Assembly (NCBI RefSeq): GCF_900698945.1
Contig: NZ_LR217717.1
Coordinates: 62,001 to 126,000 of the forward strand
DNA length: 64,000 nucleotides
Direction of reading: 5' to 3'
Source: Buchnera aphidicola (Cinara laricifoliae)
GTDB lineage: Bacteria > Pseudomonadota > Gammaproteobacteria > Enterobacterales > Enterobacteriaceae
In this document: piece after piece, positions 10,046-19,793 of the stretch
Numbering within the stretch: position 1 is the first letter of the stretch
Layout of the letters: each line of letters starts with the position of its first letter
The notes under the pieces: model-generated
Seen by the model: only the letters and a program-made list of their open reading frames with translations
What the model was told of the DNA's origin: nothing
The model's database searches: none
Translations under genes and position numbers: made by a program

Positions 10046-10585
10046 ATGAAAAAAAATAATTTAATGAACTTAAGTCAAAAAGAAACTTTTTTATATCATA
10101 TGAAAGGAGTAAAACAAATTACACAGGATAAAATTTATCATATGAGTATTAAAGATATTAATAAATGTAGTGTATATAATAAAGATATTTATACACAAGA
10201 AGCACATAGTCACTACTTTAGAGATATAGTGGATGAACATCCTCACTCTTTCAAGGATAATCCTATTTGTTTTGTTCGTAATGTACGTTATAATTTTAAT
10301 CTTAAAAAATTAAAAAGAGGAGAATACATACCAGAAATTGTTTTAGATTTGCATGGTGTGAATTTGTATCAAGCACGAAAAGAGTTAGGAAAATTGATTA
10401 CAATTTGTCATCAAGAAAACTTTTTTTGTGCTAGCATTCTTCATGGACATGGTAAAAAAATACTAAAAAGATATATTCCATTTTGGTTATCAAAACATCC
10501 GGATATTTTAGCATTTCATCAAGCTCCTAAAATATTTGGTTATGATGCAGCTATTCTGGTTGTTATAAAAAATAATAATATATGA
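10046..10585 (+). CDS. smrB: Smr-domain endonuclease SmrB (YfcN)
   Basis: Member of the Smr family; in E. coli SmrB is recruited to collided ribosomes and cuts the mRNA between them, starting ribosome rescue. The product has about 179 residues against 183 in E. coli. The N-terminal helix region aligns with the ribosome-recruiting part (KQITQDKIYH). The C-terminal Smr domain has the catalytic DLHG motif (in VLDLHGVN) and the HGHGKKILK motif, followed by AFHQAPKIFGYDAA. The start at 10046 fits the E. coli N-terminus (MKKK...) and has GGA nine bases upstream; an in-frame ATG at 10031 would add five residues and has no ribosome binding site. Retention of a collision-rescue nuclease in so reduced a genome is notable. 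Confidence 0.9.
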   Translation: MKKNNLMNLSQKETFLYHMKGVKQITQDKIYHMSIKDINKCSVYNKDIYTQEAHSHYFRDIVDEHPHSFKDNPICFVRNVRYNFNLKKLKRGEYIPEIVLDLHGVNLYQARKELGKLITICHQENFFCASILHGHGKKILKRYIPFWLSKHPDILAFHQAPKIFGYDAAILVVIKNNNI

Positions 10586-11050
10586 TAAATATTATTTTTT
10601 GTGAATTAATTATATTAATTATTAGATCTTAATAATATTAAATATAAATATATATTATTTTTTTGATTTTTTTTTAAAAATAATTTATTCTTTATTTAAA
10701 GAATATTATATGTTTAACATAGATGAAATATATTTATGTTTTGATTAGTATATATATATTTATTAGTTATTAAATATGTTGTATGTAGACATAAAATTTA
10801 TTTATTTTCAGTGTTAATAATGATATATTAATTGTATTATTAATATAATTTTAATATATATATATAAATATAAATAATATTAATTTATTTGTAACATATA
10901 AATATACTCAATATATATTAAAATTTAATAATGTTTGATTAATAATTAATTATTAAAATTATTTTATATAAATTTATTAATTATGATATATAGTGTATAT
11001 TACTATTTTAATTTGAAAAAGATTTTTATTTTGTATAATATTTAAGATTA
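10586..11050. other. Intergenic region upstream of the his operon (465 bp)
   Basis: A+T-rich spacer between smrB and hisG. A histidine-rich leader peptide and classical attenuator hairpin as in E. coli hisL were looked for and not seen. A possible sigma-70 promoter lies just before hisG (TTGAAA at 11013-11018, TATAAT at 11034-11039), but its 15-base spacer is short. I see nothing else in this stretch. Confidence 0.55.
11013..11039 (+). promoter_or_regulatory. Possible sigma-70 promoter of the his operon
   Basis: TTGAAA (11013-11018) and TATAAT (11034-11039) are near-consensus -35 and -10 words with a 15-base spacer, two bases below the usual minimum. Transcription from here would leave only a few bases before the ATG at 11051, or about 20 before the alternative ATG at 11066. 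A+T-rich DNA makes such matches common, so this is weak. Confidence 0.3.
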
Positions 11051-11971
11051 ATGATAAATAAGGCAATGAAATTGAATAAAAATCGTGTACGTTTAGCTAT
11101 ACAAAAATCCGGTAGATTAAATTATGATTCGCAAAAATTATTAAAAAGTTGCGGTATAAAAATTAACTTACAAAAATCTAGTTTAATTGCATTTGCTGAA
11201 AATATGCCGATTGACGTGATGTTAGTTAGAGATGATGATATTCCTGGTTTAATCATGGATGGAGTAGTAGAATTAGGTATTATTGGTTCTAATGTTTTAG
11301 AAGAAAAATGTTTAACGAGATTATTGACTGAAGAATCTGTTTCATATACTATTTTACAAAATCTTGATTTTGGAATTTGTCGACTATCTCTATCAGTTCC
11401 TTTAGATATGAATTATTCTGGAATATTATGTTTAAAAAATTCTCGTATTGCTACATCGTATCCTAATTTATTGAAACGATATTTTGATGAAAAAAATATT
11501 TCTTTTAAACCATTTGTATTAAATGGTTCTGTAGAAGTAGCATATAATTCTGGGTTAGCTGATGCGATATGTGACTTGGTTTCTACAGGGGCTACTTTGG
11601 ATGCTAATGGTTTAAGAGAAGTAGAAACTATTTATAATTCTCGTGCATGTCTGATTTCTCGTAAAATTAAACATTTAATTCCAGAAAAAAGAATATTTAT
11701 TAAAAAATTATTAAATCGTATTCAAGGTGTTATTAAAGCAAGAGAATCTAAATATATTATGTTGCATATTTCAAAAGATAAGTTAAATGCAGTTACTGAT
11801 TTATTAAAAGGTGCAGAACAACCAACTATTTTAGAATTATTTGGAAACAAAAATAAAGTAGCTCTCCACATGGTTAGTAGTGAAACTATTTTCTGGGAAA
11901 CCATGGAACAATTAAAATTATTAGGAGCAAGTTCTATATTAGTTTTACCCATAGAAAAAATGATGGAATAA
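11051..11971 (+). CDS. hisG: ATP phosphoribosyltransferase
   Basis: First step of histidine synthesis: joins ATP and PRPP to give phosphoribosyl-ATP; in E. coli it is feedback-inhibited by histidine. The long-form enzyme has two periplasmic-binding-protein-like catalytic domains (to about residue 230) and a C-terminal ACT-like regulatory domain, ending [13 protein letters not shown] exactly as in E. coli. Conserved blocks include [22 protein letters not shown] and [10 protein letters not shown]. The C-terminal domain is retained, so allosteric control may persist. An alternative ATG at 11066 would give [13 protein letters not shown], closer to the E. coli N-terminus; neither has a good ribosome binding site. 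It heads the his operon, one base upstream of hisD. Confidence 0.96.
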   Translation: MINKAMKLNKNRVRLAIQKSGRLNYDSQKLLKSCGIKINLQKSSLIAFAENMPIDVMLVRDDDIPGLIMDGVVELGIIGSNVLEEKCLTRLLTEESVSYTILQNLDFGICRLSLSVPLDMNYSGILCLKNSRIATSYPNLLKRYFDEKNISFKPFVLNGSVEVAYNSGLADAICDLVSTGATLDANGLREVETIYNSRACLISRKIKHLIPEKRIFIKKLLNRIQGVIKARESKYIMLHISKDKLNAVTDLLKGAEQPTILELFGNKNKVALHMVSSETIFWETMEQLKLLGASSILVLPIEKMME

Positions 11972-11972
11972 A

Positions 11973-13304
11973 ATGATTATGTTAAATTTAAATAAAAATA
12001 TTTTTTATTGGAATAGTTTAACGAAAGAAGAACAAATAAATATATTGTTAAGGCCTCGTATTAATATTAATAAGGATATAAAATCATCTGTTTCAAAAAT
12101 TATTAATAAGGTTAAACAATATGGAGATGCTGCTTTACATACTTATAATTTAAAATTTGATAAAATAAAATTGGATTCTTTTTATGTTACTCAAGAAAAA
12201 ATTAATTTGTCTGATACATTGGTTTCTGAATCATTTAAGGAATCTGTATTAATAGCAAGAAAAAATATTATTTCATTTCATTCTAAACAAATAATTTCTG
12301 GTTTAAAAGTAGAAACATATCCTGGAACATATTGTCAACAAATTATACGACCAATACATTCGGTCGGTTTATATATTCCTAAAGGAAAATATCCATTAGT
12401 TTCAACTGCTTTAATGTTATCTATTCCTGCAAAATTAGCAGGATGTTCAAATATTATTTTATGTTCTCCGCCGCCCGTTAGTAATGAAATATTATATATT
12501 GCAAAAGTGTCTGGAATTAAACAAGTAATTCAATTAGGAGGAGCTCATGCTATTGCTGCTCTTGCATTAGGCACTAAAAGTATACAACGGGTAGATAAAA
12601 TTTTTGGACCGGGAAATATATTTGTAACAGAGGCTAAATTACAAATTAATCAGTTAGTTTCTGGAGTATCTATTGATATGCCAGCAGGTCCTTCAGAAAT
12701 GTTAATTATTGCTGATAAATATTCTAATCCTAATTTTGTTGCTGCTGATTTATTAGCTCAATTAGAGCACGATAATAACTCACAAGTAATTCTATTAAGC
12801 ACAAGTACAAAGTTATCGAAAAATGTAGTTATTGCTATTAATAATCAAATATCATTTTTAACAAAAAAAGATATTATATTGTGTTCATTAAAAAATAGTA
12901 GAATTATTATTACTCAATCTTTATTAGATTGTTTTAACATATCAAATTTATATTCTCCTGAACACTTAACTTTACATATAAACGATTCTATAAATTTTTT
13001 ATCACATATAAAAAATGCGGGATCAGTTTTTTTAGGAAAATGGACACCTGGATCTGCAGGTGATTATATTACTGGAGCAAATCATGTTTTACCCACATAT
13101 GGATACTCTAATACTTACTCTTCTTTACAAGTTTCCGATTTTCAGAAAATAATTACAGTTCAAAAAATGACAAAACAATCCTTAATGAATTTATCTAACA
13201 GTATTATTGAATTATCTAAAATAGAAGGAATGGATGCTCATAGTAAATCGATAACAATAAGAACAAATTTTTTAAAAAAATATTTCCGTTGTGATGTGAG
13301 CTAA
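11973..13304 (+). CDS. hisD: Histidinol dehydrogenase
   Basis: Last enzyme of the histidine pathway: NAD- and zinc-dependent oxidation of histidinol to histidine in two steps. The 443-residue product compares with 434 in E. coli. Zinc-ligand and active-site regions are visible: LAQLEHDNNS (ligand Gln and His), SAGDYITGANHVLPT with the ligand Asp, and EGMDAHSKSI with the C-terminal ligand His. The IPKGKYPLVST and GPGNIFVTEAK segments form the NAD site. It begins one base after the hisG stop, and GGA within the hisG terminus serves as ribosome binding site, so the two are translationally coupled. Confidence 0.96.
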   Translation: MIMLNLNKNIFYWNSLTKEEQINILLRPRININKDIKSSVSKIINKVKQYGDAALHTYNLKFDKIKLDSFYVTQEKINLSDTLVSESFKESVLIARKNIISFHSKQIISGLKVETYPGTYCQQIIRPIHSVGLYIPKGKYPLVSTALMLSIPAKLAGCSNIILCSPPPVSNEILYIAKVSGIKQVIQLGGAHAIAALALGTKSIQRVDKIFGPGNIFVTEAKLQINQLVSGVSIDMPAGPSEMLIIADKYSNPNFVAADLLAQLEHDNNSQVILLSTSTKLSKNVVIAINNQISFLTKKDIILCSLKNSRIIITQSLLDCFNISNLYSPEHLTLHINDSINFLSHIKNAGSVFLGKWTPGSAGDYITGANHVLPTYGYSNTYSSLQVSDFQKIITVQKMTKQSLMNLSNSIIELSKIEGMDAHSKSITIRTNFLKKYFRCDVS

Positions 13305-13310
13305 TATAAT

Positions 13311-14375
13311 ATGAAACGTTTAATTCCACAGCATATATATACATTAACACCGTATCAGTCAGCACGTCGTATTGGTTTAATAGGTAGAACTTATTTAAAT
13401 GCTAATGAATCTCCTTGGATAAAAACTGTTAAATATAAACATAATAATTTAAATCGATATCCTGATTTTCAACCGCATAAATTATTAGAAAAATATTCTA
13501 AGTATTCTTGTGTTCGAAAAGAAAATATTTTAATTACTCGAGGTGCTGATGAAGGAATAGAAATACTTATACGTGCTTTTTGTATACCAAAACATGATAA
13601 AATTATGTTTTTTCCTCCTACGTATGATATGTATGCTGTGAATGCAGATATTTTTAATATAAAAAAGATAATAATTCCAATTTTATCAAACTTTCAACTA
13701 GATTTAATCAATATTAAAAAAAATATTTGTAATGTTAAATTAATTTATATATGTAATCCTAATAATCCAACTGGAAATTTTTTTTTGCGAAAAGATATTA
13801 TCAGTATTCTTGAATTTATTCCAAGAAATACCTTATTAGTTATTGACGAAGCTTATATTGAATATTCTTTAGATAATAGTTTTATTTATGAATTAAATAA
13901 ATATACTAATTTAATTATACTTCGGACTTTGTCAAAAGCTTTTGGTCTTGCATCTCTAAGATGTGGTTTTGTGTTATCAAATATATATATTATTAATATT
14001 TTAAAAAAAGTATTGGCTCCTTATCCTATTGCTACTCCTGTATCAGATATTGCTGTGCAATCATTAAAATCAGATAATATTAAATACGTACAAAAAAATA
14101 TATTAAATATTTTACATAATAAAGAATTTTTAATTAAAAAATTAAATTGTTTATCATGTATAAAAAATATTTTTCCGAGTAAAACCAATTTTATTCTTAT
14201 TCAATTTTTTCAATCTAAAGATATTTTTCAATACTTTATATCACATGGGATAATTGTTCGTGATCAATCTCATAAACTAGGTTTAAAAAATTGTTTAAGA
14301 ATATCAATTGGAACAATGGATGAATGTCAAGATTTAATTGCGGTTTTATATATGTTCGAAGGAAAAAAACTATAA
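13311..14375 (+). CDS. hisC: Histidinol-phosphate aminotransferase
   Basis: PLP-dependent class I/II aminotransferase that converts imidazole-acetol phosphate to histidinol phosphate with glutamate as donor. The 354 residues match E. coli HisC (356). The PLP lysine lies in LRTLSKAFGLAS, with the arginine of LRCGF following. The cofactor-binding region shows CNPNNPTGN and VIDEAYIEY. It starts six bases after hisD and ends one base before hisB. In minimal symbiont genomes HisC can also substitute for other missing transaminases; whether that holds here cannot be seen from sequence. Confidence 0.96.
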   Translation: MKRLIPQHIYTLTPYQSARRIGLIGRTYLNANESPWIKTVKYKHNNLNRYPDFQPHKLLEKYSKYSCVRKENILITRGADEGIEILIRAFCIPKHDKIMFFPPTYDMYAVNADIFNIKKIIIPILSNFQLDLINIKKNICNVKLIYICNPNNPTGNFFLRKDIISILEFIPRNTLLVIDEAYIEYSLDNSFIYELNKYTNLIILRTLSKAFGLASLRCGFVLSNIYIINILKKVLAPYPIATPVSDIAVQSLKSDNIKYVQKNILNILHNKEFLIKKLNCLSCIKNIFPSKTNFILIQFFQSKDIFQYFISHGIIVRDQSHKLGLKNCLRISIGTMDECQDLIAVLYMFEGKKL

Positions 14376-14376
14376 G

Positions 14377-15444
14377 ATGAAAAAAAAATTTTTATTTATT
14401 GATCGTGATGGTACATTAATTCAAGAACCTAAAAAAAATTTTCAAGTTGATAGTTATAGTAAATTTTTTTTAGAAAAAGATGTAATTATTTCGTTGTTAC
14501 AATTAATTGAATTAGGATATCAATTAATTATTATAACTAACCAAGATGGTTTAGGAAGTAAATCTTTTCCTATTCATAAATTTAATAAAATACATAATTT
14601 AATGTTAAATATTTTTTCTTCACAAAAAATTTTTTTTAAAAGTATTTTAATTTGCCCACATTTTATTCATGAACGGTGTAAGTGTCGAAAACCAAATACT
14701 TCATTAGTAAAATATTGGATAACAAGTAATAAATTAGATAAAAAAAATAGTTATGTTATTGGAGATAGAAATACAGATGTTCAATTAGCTCATAATATGG
14801 GTATTAAAAGTTTTTTATATCATCCTCAGTTTTTTTCATGGAAAAATATTGTTACGCAATTAACATATCCTAATCGATTATCAGAAATTTCTAGAAATAC
14901 TTTAGAAACCAAAATATTCATTAGGATTAGCTTAGATATCCCTATTGCTTGTTATATTAATACTGGTATTAGTTTTTTAAACCATATGTTAGATCAAATT
15001 AGAATACATAGTGGTGTTTTTATGTATGTTGATGTGATTGGAGATTTATCTATTGATGATCATCATACAGTTGAAGATATAGGAATAACATTAGGATCTG
15101 CTTTAAAGCATGCTTTAGGAAATAAAATAGGAATATCGAGATATGGTTTTACTTTACCTATGGATGAAAGTATTTGTTCATGTATTCTCGATATATCTGG
15201 TCGTTCTTTTTTATCATTTTATGCAAATTTTAAAAATAAATATGTTGGTGATCTAAGTACATGTATGATAGAGCATTTTTTTTATTCATTAAGTCAGTCT
15301 ATGAAAATTACTCTTCATTTACATGCTTACGGTAATAATGATCATCATTGTGCTGAAAGTTTATTTAAAGCATTTGGACGTACATTAAAACAAGCTATTT
15401 ATTTGCAAGGGAATATTTTACCTACATCGAAAGGTTTTTTATAA
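14377..15444 (+). CDS. hisB: Bifunctional histidinol-phosphatase / imidazoleglycerol-phosphate dehydratase
   Basis: A two-domain enzyme catalysing two steps of histidine synthesis. The N-terminal HAD-type histidinol-phosphatase domain (about residues 1-165) carries the catalytic DRDGT motif at the start, a TNQDGLG segment and zinc-binding cysteines/histidines around CPHFIHERCKCRKP. The C-terminal dehydratase domain (about 167-355) shows the manganese-binding histidine motifs DDHHTVED and NDHHCAESLFKAFG. The 355-residue length from this start equals E. coli HisB. An upstream in-frame ATG at 14338 lies within hisC and is rejected because the family begins directly before FLFIDRDGT. GAAGGA lies about 14 bases upstream. 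It overlaps hisH by one base (TAATG). Confidence 0.96.
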   Translation: MKKKFLFIDRDGTLIQEPKKNFQVDSYSKFFLEKDVIISLLQLIELGYQLIIITNQDGLGSKSFPIHKFNKIHNLMLNIFSSQKIFFKSILICPHFIHERCKCRKPNTSLVKYWITSNKLDKKNSYVIGDRNTDVQLAHNMGIKSFLYHPQFFSWKNIVTQLTYPNRLSEISRNTLETKIFIRISLDIPIACYINTGISFLNHMLDQIRIHSGVFMYVDVIGDLSIDDHHTVEDIGITLGSALKHALGNKIGISRYGFTLPMDESICSCILDISGRSFLSFYANFKNKYVGDLSTCMIEHFFYSLSQSMKITLHLHAYGNNDHHCAESLFKAFGRTLKQAIYLQGNILPTSKGFL

Positions 15445-16034
15445 TGTCCATTGTTATTATTAATACAGGTTGTTCCAATTTATATTCGATTAAAAGATCT
15501 ATACAACGGTTAGGATATCAAGTAAGTGTTACTGATTCAATTTATGATATCAAAATAGCTAATAAAATATTTTTACCTGGCGTAGGTACTGCTTCTGCTG
15601 TAATGGATATTTTAAAAAATAAAAATTTATTATCGTTTATAACATGTACTACACAGCCTATTTTAGGTATTTGTTTAGGTATGCAATTATTAGGTACTTA
15701 TAGCAATGAAGGAAATAAATGTATTTTGTTGAATAAAATATCTTATTCAATTAAAAAATTACCTAATATTAATTGTACTATTCCACACATAGGTTGGAAT
15801 ACTGTAACTTATACTGGAAGTCATTTTTTATTTAAATATATTGATAATAATACTCGGTTTTATTTTTTACATAGTTATTATATGAATGTAAATCAATACA
15901 CTATTGCTGTTTCTACACATGGTATACAATTTTGTGCTGCGATAGCAGTAAAAAATTTTTTTGGCGTACAGTTTCATCCAGAGAAATCAGGTCATTCTGG
16001 CGAACAGTTAATTAAAAATTTTTTAGAGATATAA
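15444..16034 (+). CDS. hisH: Imidazole glycerol phosphate synthase, glutaminase subunit
   Basis: Class I glutamine amidotransferase that passes ammonia to HisF for closure of the imidazole ring and release of AICAR. At 196 residues it has the family length. The nucleophilic cysteine is in ILGICLGMQLLG, and the His-Glu pair lies in GVQFHPEKSG near the C-terminus. It shares one base with the hisB stop codon and is four bases from hisA. HisH and HisF act as a heterodimer, so both must be retained; here both appear intact. Confidence 0.96.
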   Translation: MSIVIINTGCSNLYSIKRSIQRLGYQVSVTDSIYDIKIANKIFLPGVGTASAVMDILKNKNLLSFITCTTQPILGICLGMQLLGTYSNEGNKCILLNKISYSIKKLPNINCTIPHIGWNTVTYTGSHFLFKYIDNNTRFYFLHSYYMNVNQYTIAVSTHGIQFCAAIAVKNFFGVQFHPEKSGHSGEQLIKNFLEI

Positions 16035-16038
16035 ATAT

Positions 16039-16776
16039 ATGATTATTCCGTCATTAGATTTTATTCAAGGTAAAATGGTGCGATTATATCAAGGAAACTA
16101 TAATCGTAAAATATGTTATAATATTGATATTTTTAAACAAATAGATAATTATATTTGTAATGGAGCTACTTGTATACATTTAGTAGATTTAGATGGATGT
16201 AATAATCCTTTATATCGTCAAAAAAATATTTTATCAATTATTTCTCGTTATAAGAATATTGCTTTTCAAGTTGGTGGAGGTATACGTACGCAAAATGATA
16301 TAGAGGATTTATTAAATCTTGGTGTTGATAAAGTCGTTATTGGTACTTCTGCTATTTTATATCCAGATCAATTTAAACAATGGTTAAATAAGTATGGTGG
16401 TGATAAATTAATATTAGCAGTTGATATTAAAATAAACAATAAAAATGAAAAAAAAATTGCTATTAATGGATGGAAAACAGTAACTAATATAAATATCGAG
16501 AAAATTATTAATAATTTTATTCCTTATGGATTAAAAAATATTTTATGTACTGATATATTACGCGATGGAACATTTTTAGGTCCCAATATTATACTATATA
16601 AATATTTAAAGAAAAAATTTCCAAAAATTATATTACAATCTTCAGGTGGTGTTTGTTCTCTTACAGATATACGTCTTTTAATCAAAAATAATATAGAACA
16701 TGTAATTGTTGGGCGCGCTTTGTTAGAAAAAAAATTTACTTTTTTGGAGGCTTGGCGATGTTGGCAAAAAGAATAA
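16039..16776 (+). CDS. hisA: Phosphoribosylformimino-5-aminoimidazole carboxamide ribotide isomerase
   Basis: TIM-barrel isomerase performing an Amadori rearrangement of ProFAR to PRFAR. The 245-residue product has the family length. The N-terminal catalytic Asp is in [10 protein letters not shown], and the phosphate-binding loops are QVGGGIRT and SSGGVCSL. The catalytic Asp/Thr segment of the second half ([15 protein letters not shown]) is present. It overlaps hisF by 19 bases, like the E. coli arrangement, and the hisF ribosome binding site (GGAGG) lies inside hisA. Confidence 0.96.
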   Translation: MIIPSLDFIQGKMVRLYQGNYNRKICYNIDIFKQIDNYICNGATCIHLVDLDGCNNPLYRQKNILSIISRYKNIAFQVGGGIRTQNDIEDLLNLGVDKVVIGTSAILYPDQFKQWLNKYGGDKLILAVDIKINNKNEKKIAINGWKTVTNINIEKIINNFIPYGLKNILCTDILRDGTFLGPNIILYKYLKKKFPKIILQSSGGVCSLTDIRLLIKNNIEHVIVGRALLEKKFTFLEAWRCWQKE

Positions 16777-17534
16777 TTGCTTGTTTAGATGTTAAAAATG
16801 GAATGGTAGTGAAAGGTATTCAATTTAATAATCATGTTATTATTGGTAAAATAATTGAATTAGCTCAATATTATTCTCAAGAAGGTATTGATGAATTAGT
16901 GTTCTATGATATTGCAGCATCACCTGAAAAAAAATTGTTAGATATACAATGGATTGTTAGTATTGCTGAAATGATTAATATTCCTTTTTCAGTAGCAGGA
17001 GGTATTTCATCTATTCGTGATGCACAAGAAATTTTATCATTGGGAGCTGATAAAATTTCTATTAATTCACCTGCATTAAAAAATCCGTATTTAATTAGTA
17101 AATTAGCGGATCGTTTTGGAGTTCAATGTATTGTAGTAGGAGTAGATTCATGGTACGATAAAGTAAGTAAAACATATCAAGTATTTCAATATACTGGAAA
17201 TCAAAATAAATCACGTGTTACAAACTGGAAAACTGTTGATTGGATAAAAAAAATCCAAAAATTAGGAGCTGGTGAAATTGTATTAAATACAATGAATACT
17301 GATGGAATGCAGAATGGATATGATATTCAACAGTTAAAAAAAATACGTAAATTTTGTTCAGTTCCGTTAGTTGCTTCTGGAGGTGCTGGTAGTATGTATG
17401 ATTTTTTAGATGTATTTAAAATTTCTAAAGTTGATGGTGCATTAGCAGCATCAATATTTCATAATAAAAGTATTTCTATTTTAGATTTAAAAAATTTTTT
17501 GTTTAATCATGGAGTAACGGTCCGTCAATGTTAA
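16758..17534 (+). CDS. hisF: Imidazole glycerol phosphate synthase, cyclase subunit
   Basis: TIM-barrel cyclase that uses ammonia from HisH to convert PRFAR to imidazole glycerol phosphate and AICAR. From the chosen ATG it is 258 residues, identical in length to E. coli, and begins [15 protein letters not shown]. Catalytic Asp residues lie in CLDVKNG and in [13 protein letters not shown], and phosphate loops in VAGGISSI and ASGGAG. GGAGG is seven bases upstream of this start. A frame opening at 16752 would add only Met-Ala and lacks suitable spacing. It overlaps hisA by 19 and hisI by 7 bases. Confidence 0.96.
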   Translation: MLAKRIIACLDVKNGMVVKGIQFNNHVIIGKIIELAQYYSQEGIDELVFYDIAASPEKKLLDIQWIVSIAEMINIPFSVAGGISSIRDAQEILSLGADKISINSPALKNPYLISKLADRFGVQCIVVGVDSWYDKVSKTYQVFQYTGNQNKSRVTNWKTVDWIKKIQKLGAGEIVLNTMNTDGMQNGYDIQQLKKIRKFCSVPLVASGGAGSMYDFLDVFKISKVDGALAASIFHNKSISILDLKNFLFNHGVTVRQC

Positions 17535-18142
17535 CTTACAAAAATATTAAAAATTTAAATTGGAATAAATTAAAAAATATGATTCCTGCAATTGCTCAAC
17601 ATTATATTTCGGGAGAAATATTGATGTTTGGATATATGAATCCAGAAGCATATATTAGTACTATTGAAAAAAAATTATTTACTCTATATTCTCGACAAAA
17701 AAAAAAATTATGGGTTAAAGGAGAAACATCAAAAAATTTTTTATATGTTAAAAAAATTACTACAGATTGTGATTGTGATGTTATTTTAGTACATGTTCGT
17801 CCTGCTGGAAACACTTGTCATCTTAATAGATTTAGTTGTTTTGAGTCTTCTCAACCTGTTTATTCTTTTTTATTACAGTTAGAAAATATTATTAAGTTAA
17901 GAAAAAAAGAAAAATTAAATAAATCATATATTAGTAATTTATTTGCTCAAGGAAGTTCTAGAATTGCTCAGAAAGTAGGAGAAGAAGCAGTAGAAACTGT
18001 CATAGCTTTTTTAGAAAAAAATTCGATCAATATTATTAATGAATCATCCGATTTGTTATTTCATTTATTAATTTTATTACAATCTACAAATATAAATTTT
18101 GAATTAATTATTAATAACTTAAAAAATCGTATGTATAAATAA
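17528..18142 (+). CDS. hisI: Bifunctional phosphoribosyl-AMP cyclohydrolase / phosphoribosyl-ATP pyrophosphatase
   Basis: Two-domain enzyme (HisIE) performing the second and third steps of histidine synthesis. The N-terminal cyclohydrolase domain (about 1-115) shows [10 protein letters not shown], the [10 protein letters not shown] loop and zinc-binding CDCD plus the downstream NTCH cysteine. The C-terminal MazG-like pyrophosphatase domain (about 116-204) contains [12 protein letters not shown] and [12 protein letters not shown]. The length of 204 residues matches E. coli (203). It is the last gene of the operon, which ends about 80 bases before gnd, as in E. coli where gnd is also nearby. 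No clear terminator is seen after it. Confidence 0.96.
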   Translation: MLTYKNIKNLNWNKLKNMIPAIAQHYISGEILMFGYMNPEAYISTIEKKLFTLYSRQKKKLWVKGETSKNFLYVKKITTDCDCDVILVHVRPAGNTCHLNRFSCFESSQPVYSFLLQLENIIKLRKKEKLNKSYISNLFAQGSSRIAQKVGEEAVETVIAFLEKNSINIINESSDLLFHLLILLQSTNINFELIINNLKNRMYK

Positions 18143-18228
18143 TATATTTTTTTATTTAGTTTATATCAATAGTTGATTTTTATTTTTTATAATATTTTTT
18201 AAAATATTTATTTTCATTAAGGATGTAT

Positions 18229-19641
18229 ATGTCAAATCATGATATTGGTATTATTGGTATGGGAGTTATGGGAAAAAATTTAGCATGTAATATTGCTAAT
18301 ACTGGATATAAAGTATCAGTTTTTAATCGATCACATAACCAAATAATGAAAATATTATTTAAAAAACCAATTGAGAGATTATTTCCGTATCTTTCTATAA
18401 AAAAATTTATTAATTCATTACGTAAACCTCGTTGTGTTATGTTAATGATACAATCAGGTATTCCGGTTGATGAATTAATTCAAACTTTGTTACCTTATTT
18501 ATGTTCTGGTGATTTAATAATAGATGGTGGTAATTCATTTTATGAAGATACGATTAAACGATTTAATTTTTTACAAAAAAAATCTATTCAATTTCTTGGG
18601 GTAGGAATATCAGGTGGGTCAGAAGGTGCATTAAAAGGTCCTTCTATTATGCCTGGCGGAACTATTGAAGCATATGAATTAGTAGCTCCTATTTTTAAAA
18701 ATATTTCAGCTAAATATCATAAAGAAGAATGTGTAGAATATATAGGTTCTGATGGATCTGGACATTATGTTAAAATGGTACATAACGGTATTGAATATAG
18801 TGATATGCAATTAATTGCAGAAACATATTCTTTATTAAAAAATTTAGTCGGTATAGATAATATAGGATTATCGGATATTTTTAAGAATTGGAATAAAGGT
18901 GAGTTATGCAGTTATTTAATAGAAATTACTGGAAATATTTTATGTAAACAAGACGAAGATGGTAATTTTATTATAGATTATATTTTAGATTCTGCATCTA
19001 ACAAAGGTACTGGGATGTGGACAGCTAAAAGCGGATTAGATTTGTATACGCCTTGTTCTGTAATTACAGAGTCTGTTTTTGCACGATATTTATCTTCTTA
19101 TAAAGCTAATAGAATGATTGCATCTACAATATTATCTGGTCCACAAATATCTAAAATTAGTGATTGTGATAAAGAAAAATTTATTAAAGATATTAGAAAA
19201 GCTTTATTTTTAGGAAAAATTATTTCATACGCGCAAGGTTTTAGTTTAATGAAGAGAGCATCTGCTCGTTATTCTTGGAATTTATCTTTTTCTAAAATTG
19301 CTAAAATTTTTCGAGCTGGATGTATTATTCGGGCAAATCTTTTGAATGATATTTCTGCAGCTTATTCTGAAAATAATGATTTAATTGATCTATTATTTGC
19401 TCCGATATTTAGAGATATTGTTAACAGCTATCATTTTTCTTTACGTAATATTGTTAGTATAGCTGTATCTAACGGAATTTCTGTTCCAGTTTTTTCTGCT
19501 ACTTTATCATATTATGATGCATATCGTACTGTAAATTCTTCTGCTAATTTAATACAAGCGCAACGAGATTATTTTGGATCTCATACATACCATAGAATTG
19601 ATCGATCAGGTATATTTCATACTGATTGGTTAGACAAATAA
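18229..19641 (+). CDS. gnd: 6-phosphogluconate dehydrogenase, decarboxylating
   Basis: Oxidative pentose-phosphate enzyme that yields ribulose-5-phosphate, CO2 and NADPH. The 470-residue product has the Rossmann motif GMGVMG near residue 9, the SGGSEGALKGPSIMPGG substrate loop, the catalytic lysine in HYVKMVHNGIEY, and the C-terminal IQAQRDYFG and YHRIDRSGIFHTDW signature. The start at 18229 is chosen because AAGGAT (18219-18224) is correctly spaced and MSNHDIGIIG matches the family; the ATG at 18223 overlaps that ribosome binding site. It provides NADPH for biosynthesis and ribose-5-phosphate for PRPP and histidine. Confidence 0.96.
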   Translation: MSNHDIGIIGMGVMGKNLACNIANTGYKVSVFNRSHNQIMKILFKKPIERLFPYLSIKKFINSLRKPRCVMLMIQSGIPVDELIQTLLPYLCSGDLIIDGGNSFYEDTIKRFNFLQKKSIQFLGVGISGGSEGALKGPSIMPGGTIEAYELVAPIFKNISAKYHKEECVEYIGSDGSGHYVKMVHNGIEYSDMQLIAETYSLLKNLVGIDNIGLSDIFKNWNKGELCSYLIEITGNILCKQDEDGNFIIDYILDSASNKGTGMWTAKSGLDLYTPCSVITESVFARYLSSYKANRMIASTILSGPQISKISDCDKEKFIKDIRKALFLGKIISYAQGFSLMKRASARYSWNLSFSKIAKIFRAGCIIRANLLNDISAAYSENNDLIDLLFAPIFRDIVNSYHFSLRNIVSIAVSNGISVPVFSATLSYYDAYRTVNSSANLIQAQRDYFGSHTYHRIDRSGIFHTDWLDK

Positions 19642-19793
19642 AACAATTTTATTAAAATGTATATATAGATATAACCAATAAATACTTAATAATATTGTTA
19701 TTTTAAAATATAAAAAATTATTTTAAATTTAATTTATTATATTTTATATATATAATTTTTTTTTATTTTTATTTTTTATAATTATGGTTTTTT

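Noticed and set aside
10586-11050. His attenuator with a histidine-rich leader peptide
   Set aside because: No ORF with a run of His codons and no stable terminator hairpin is visible before hisG.
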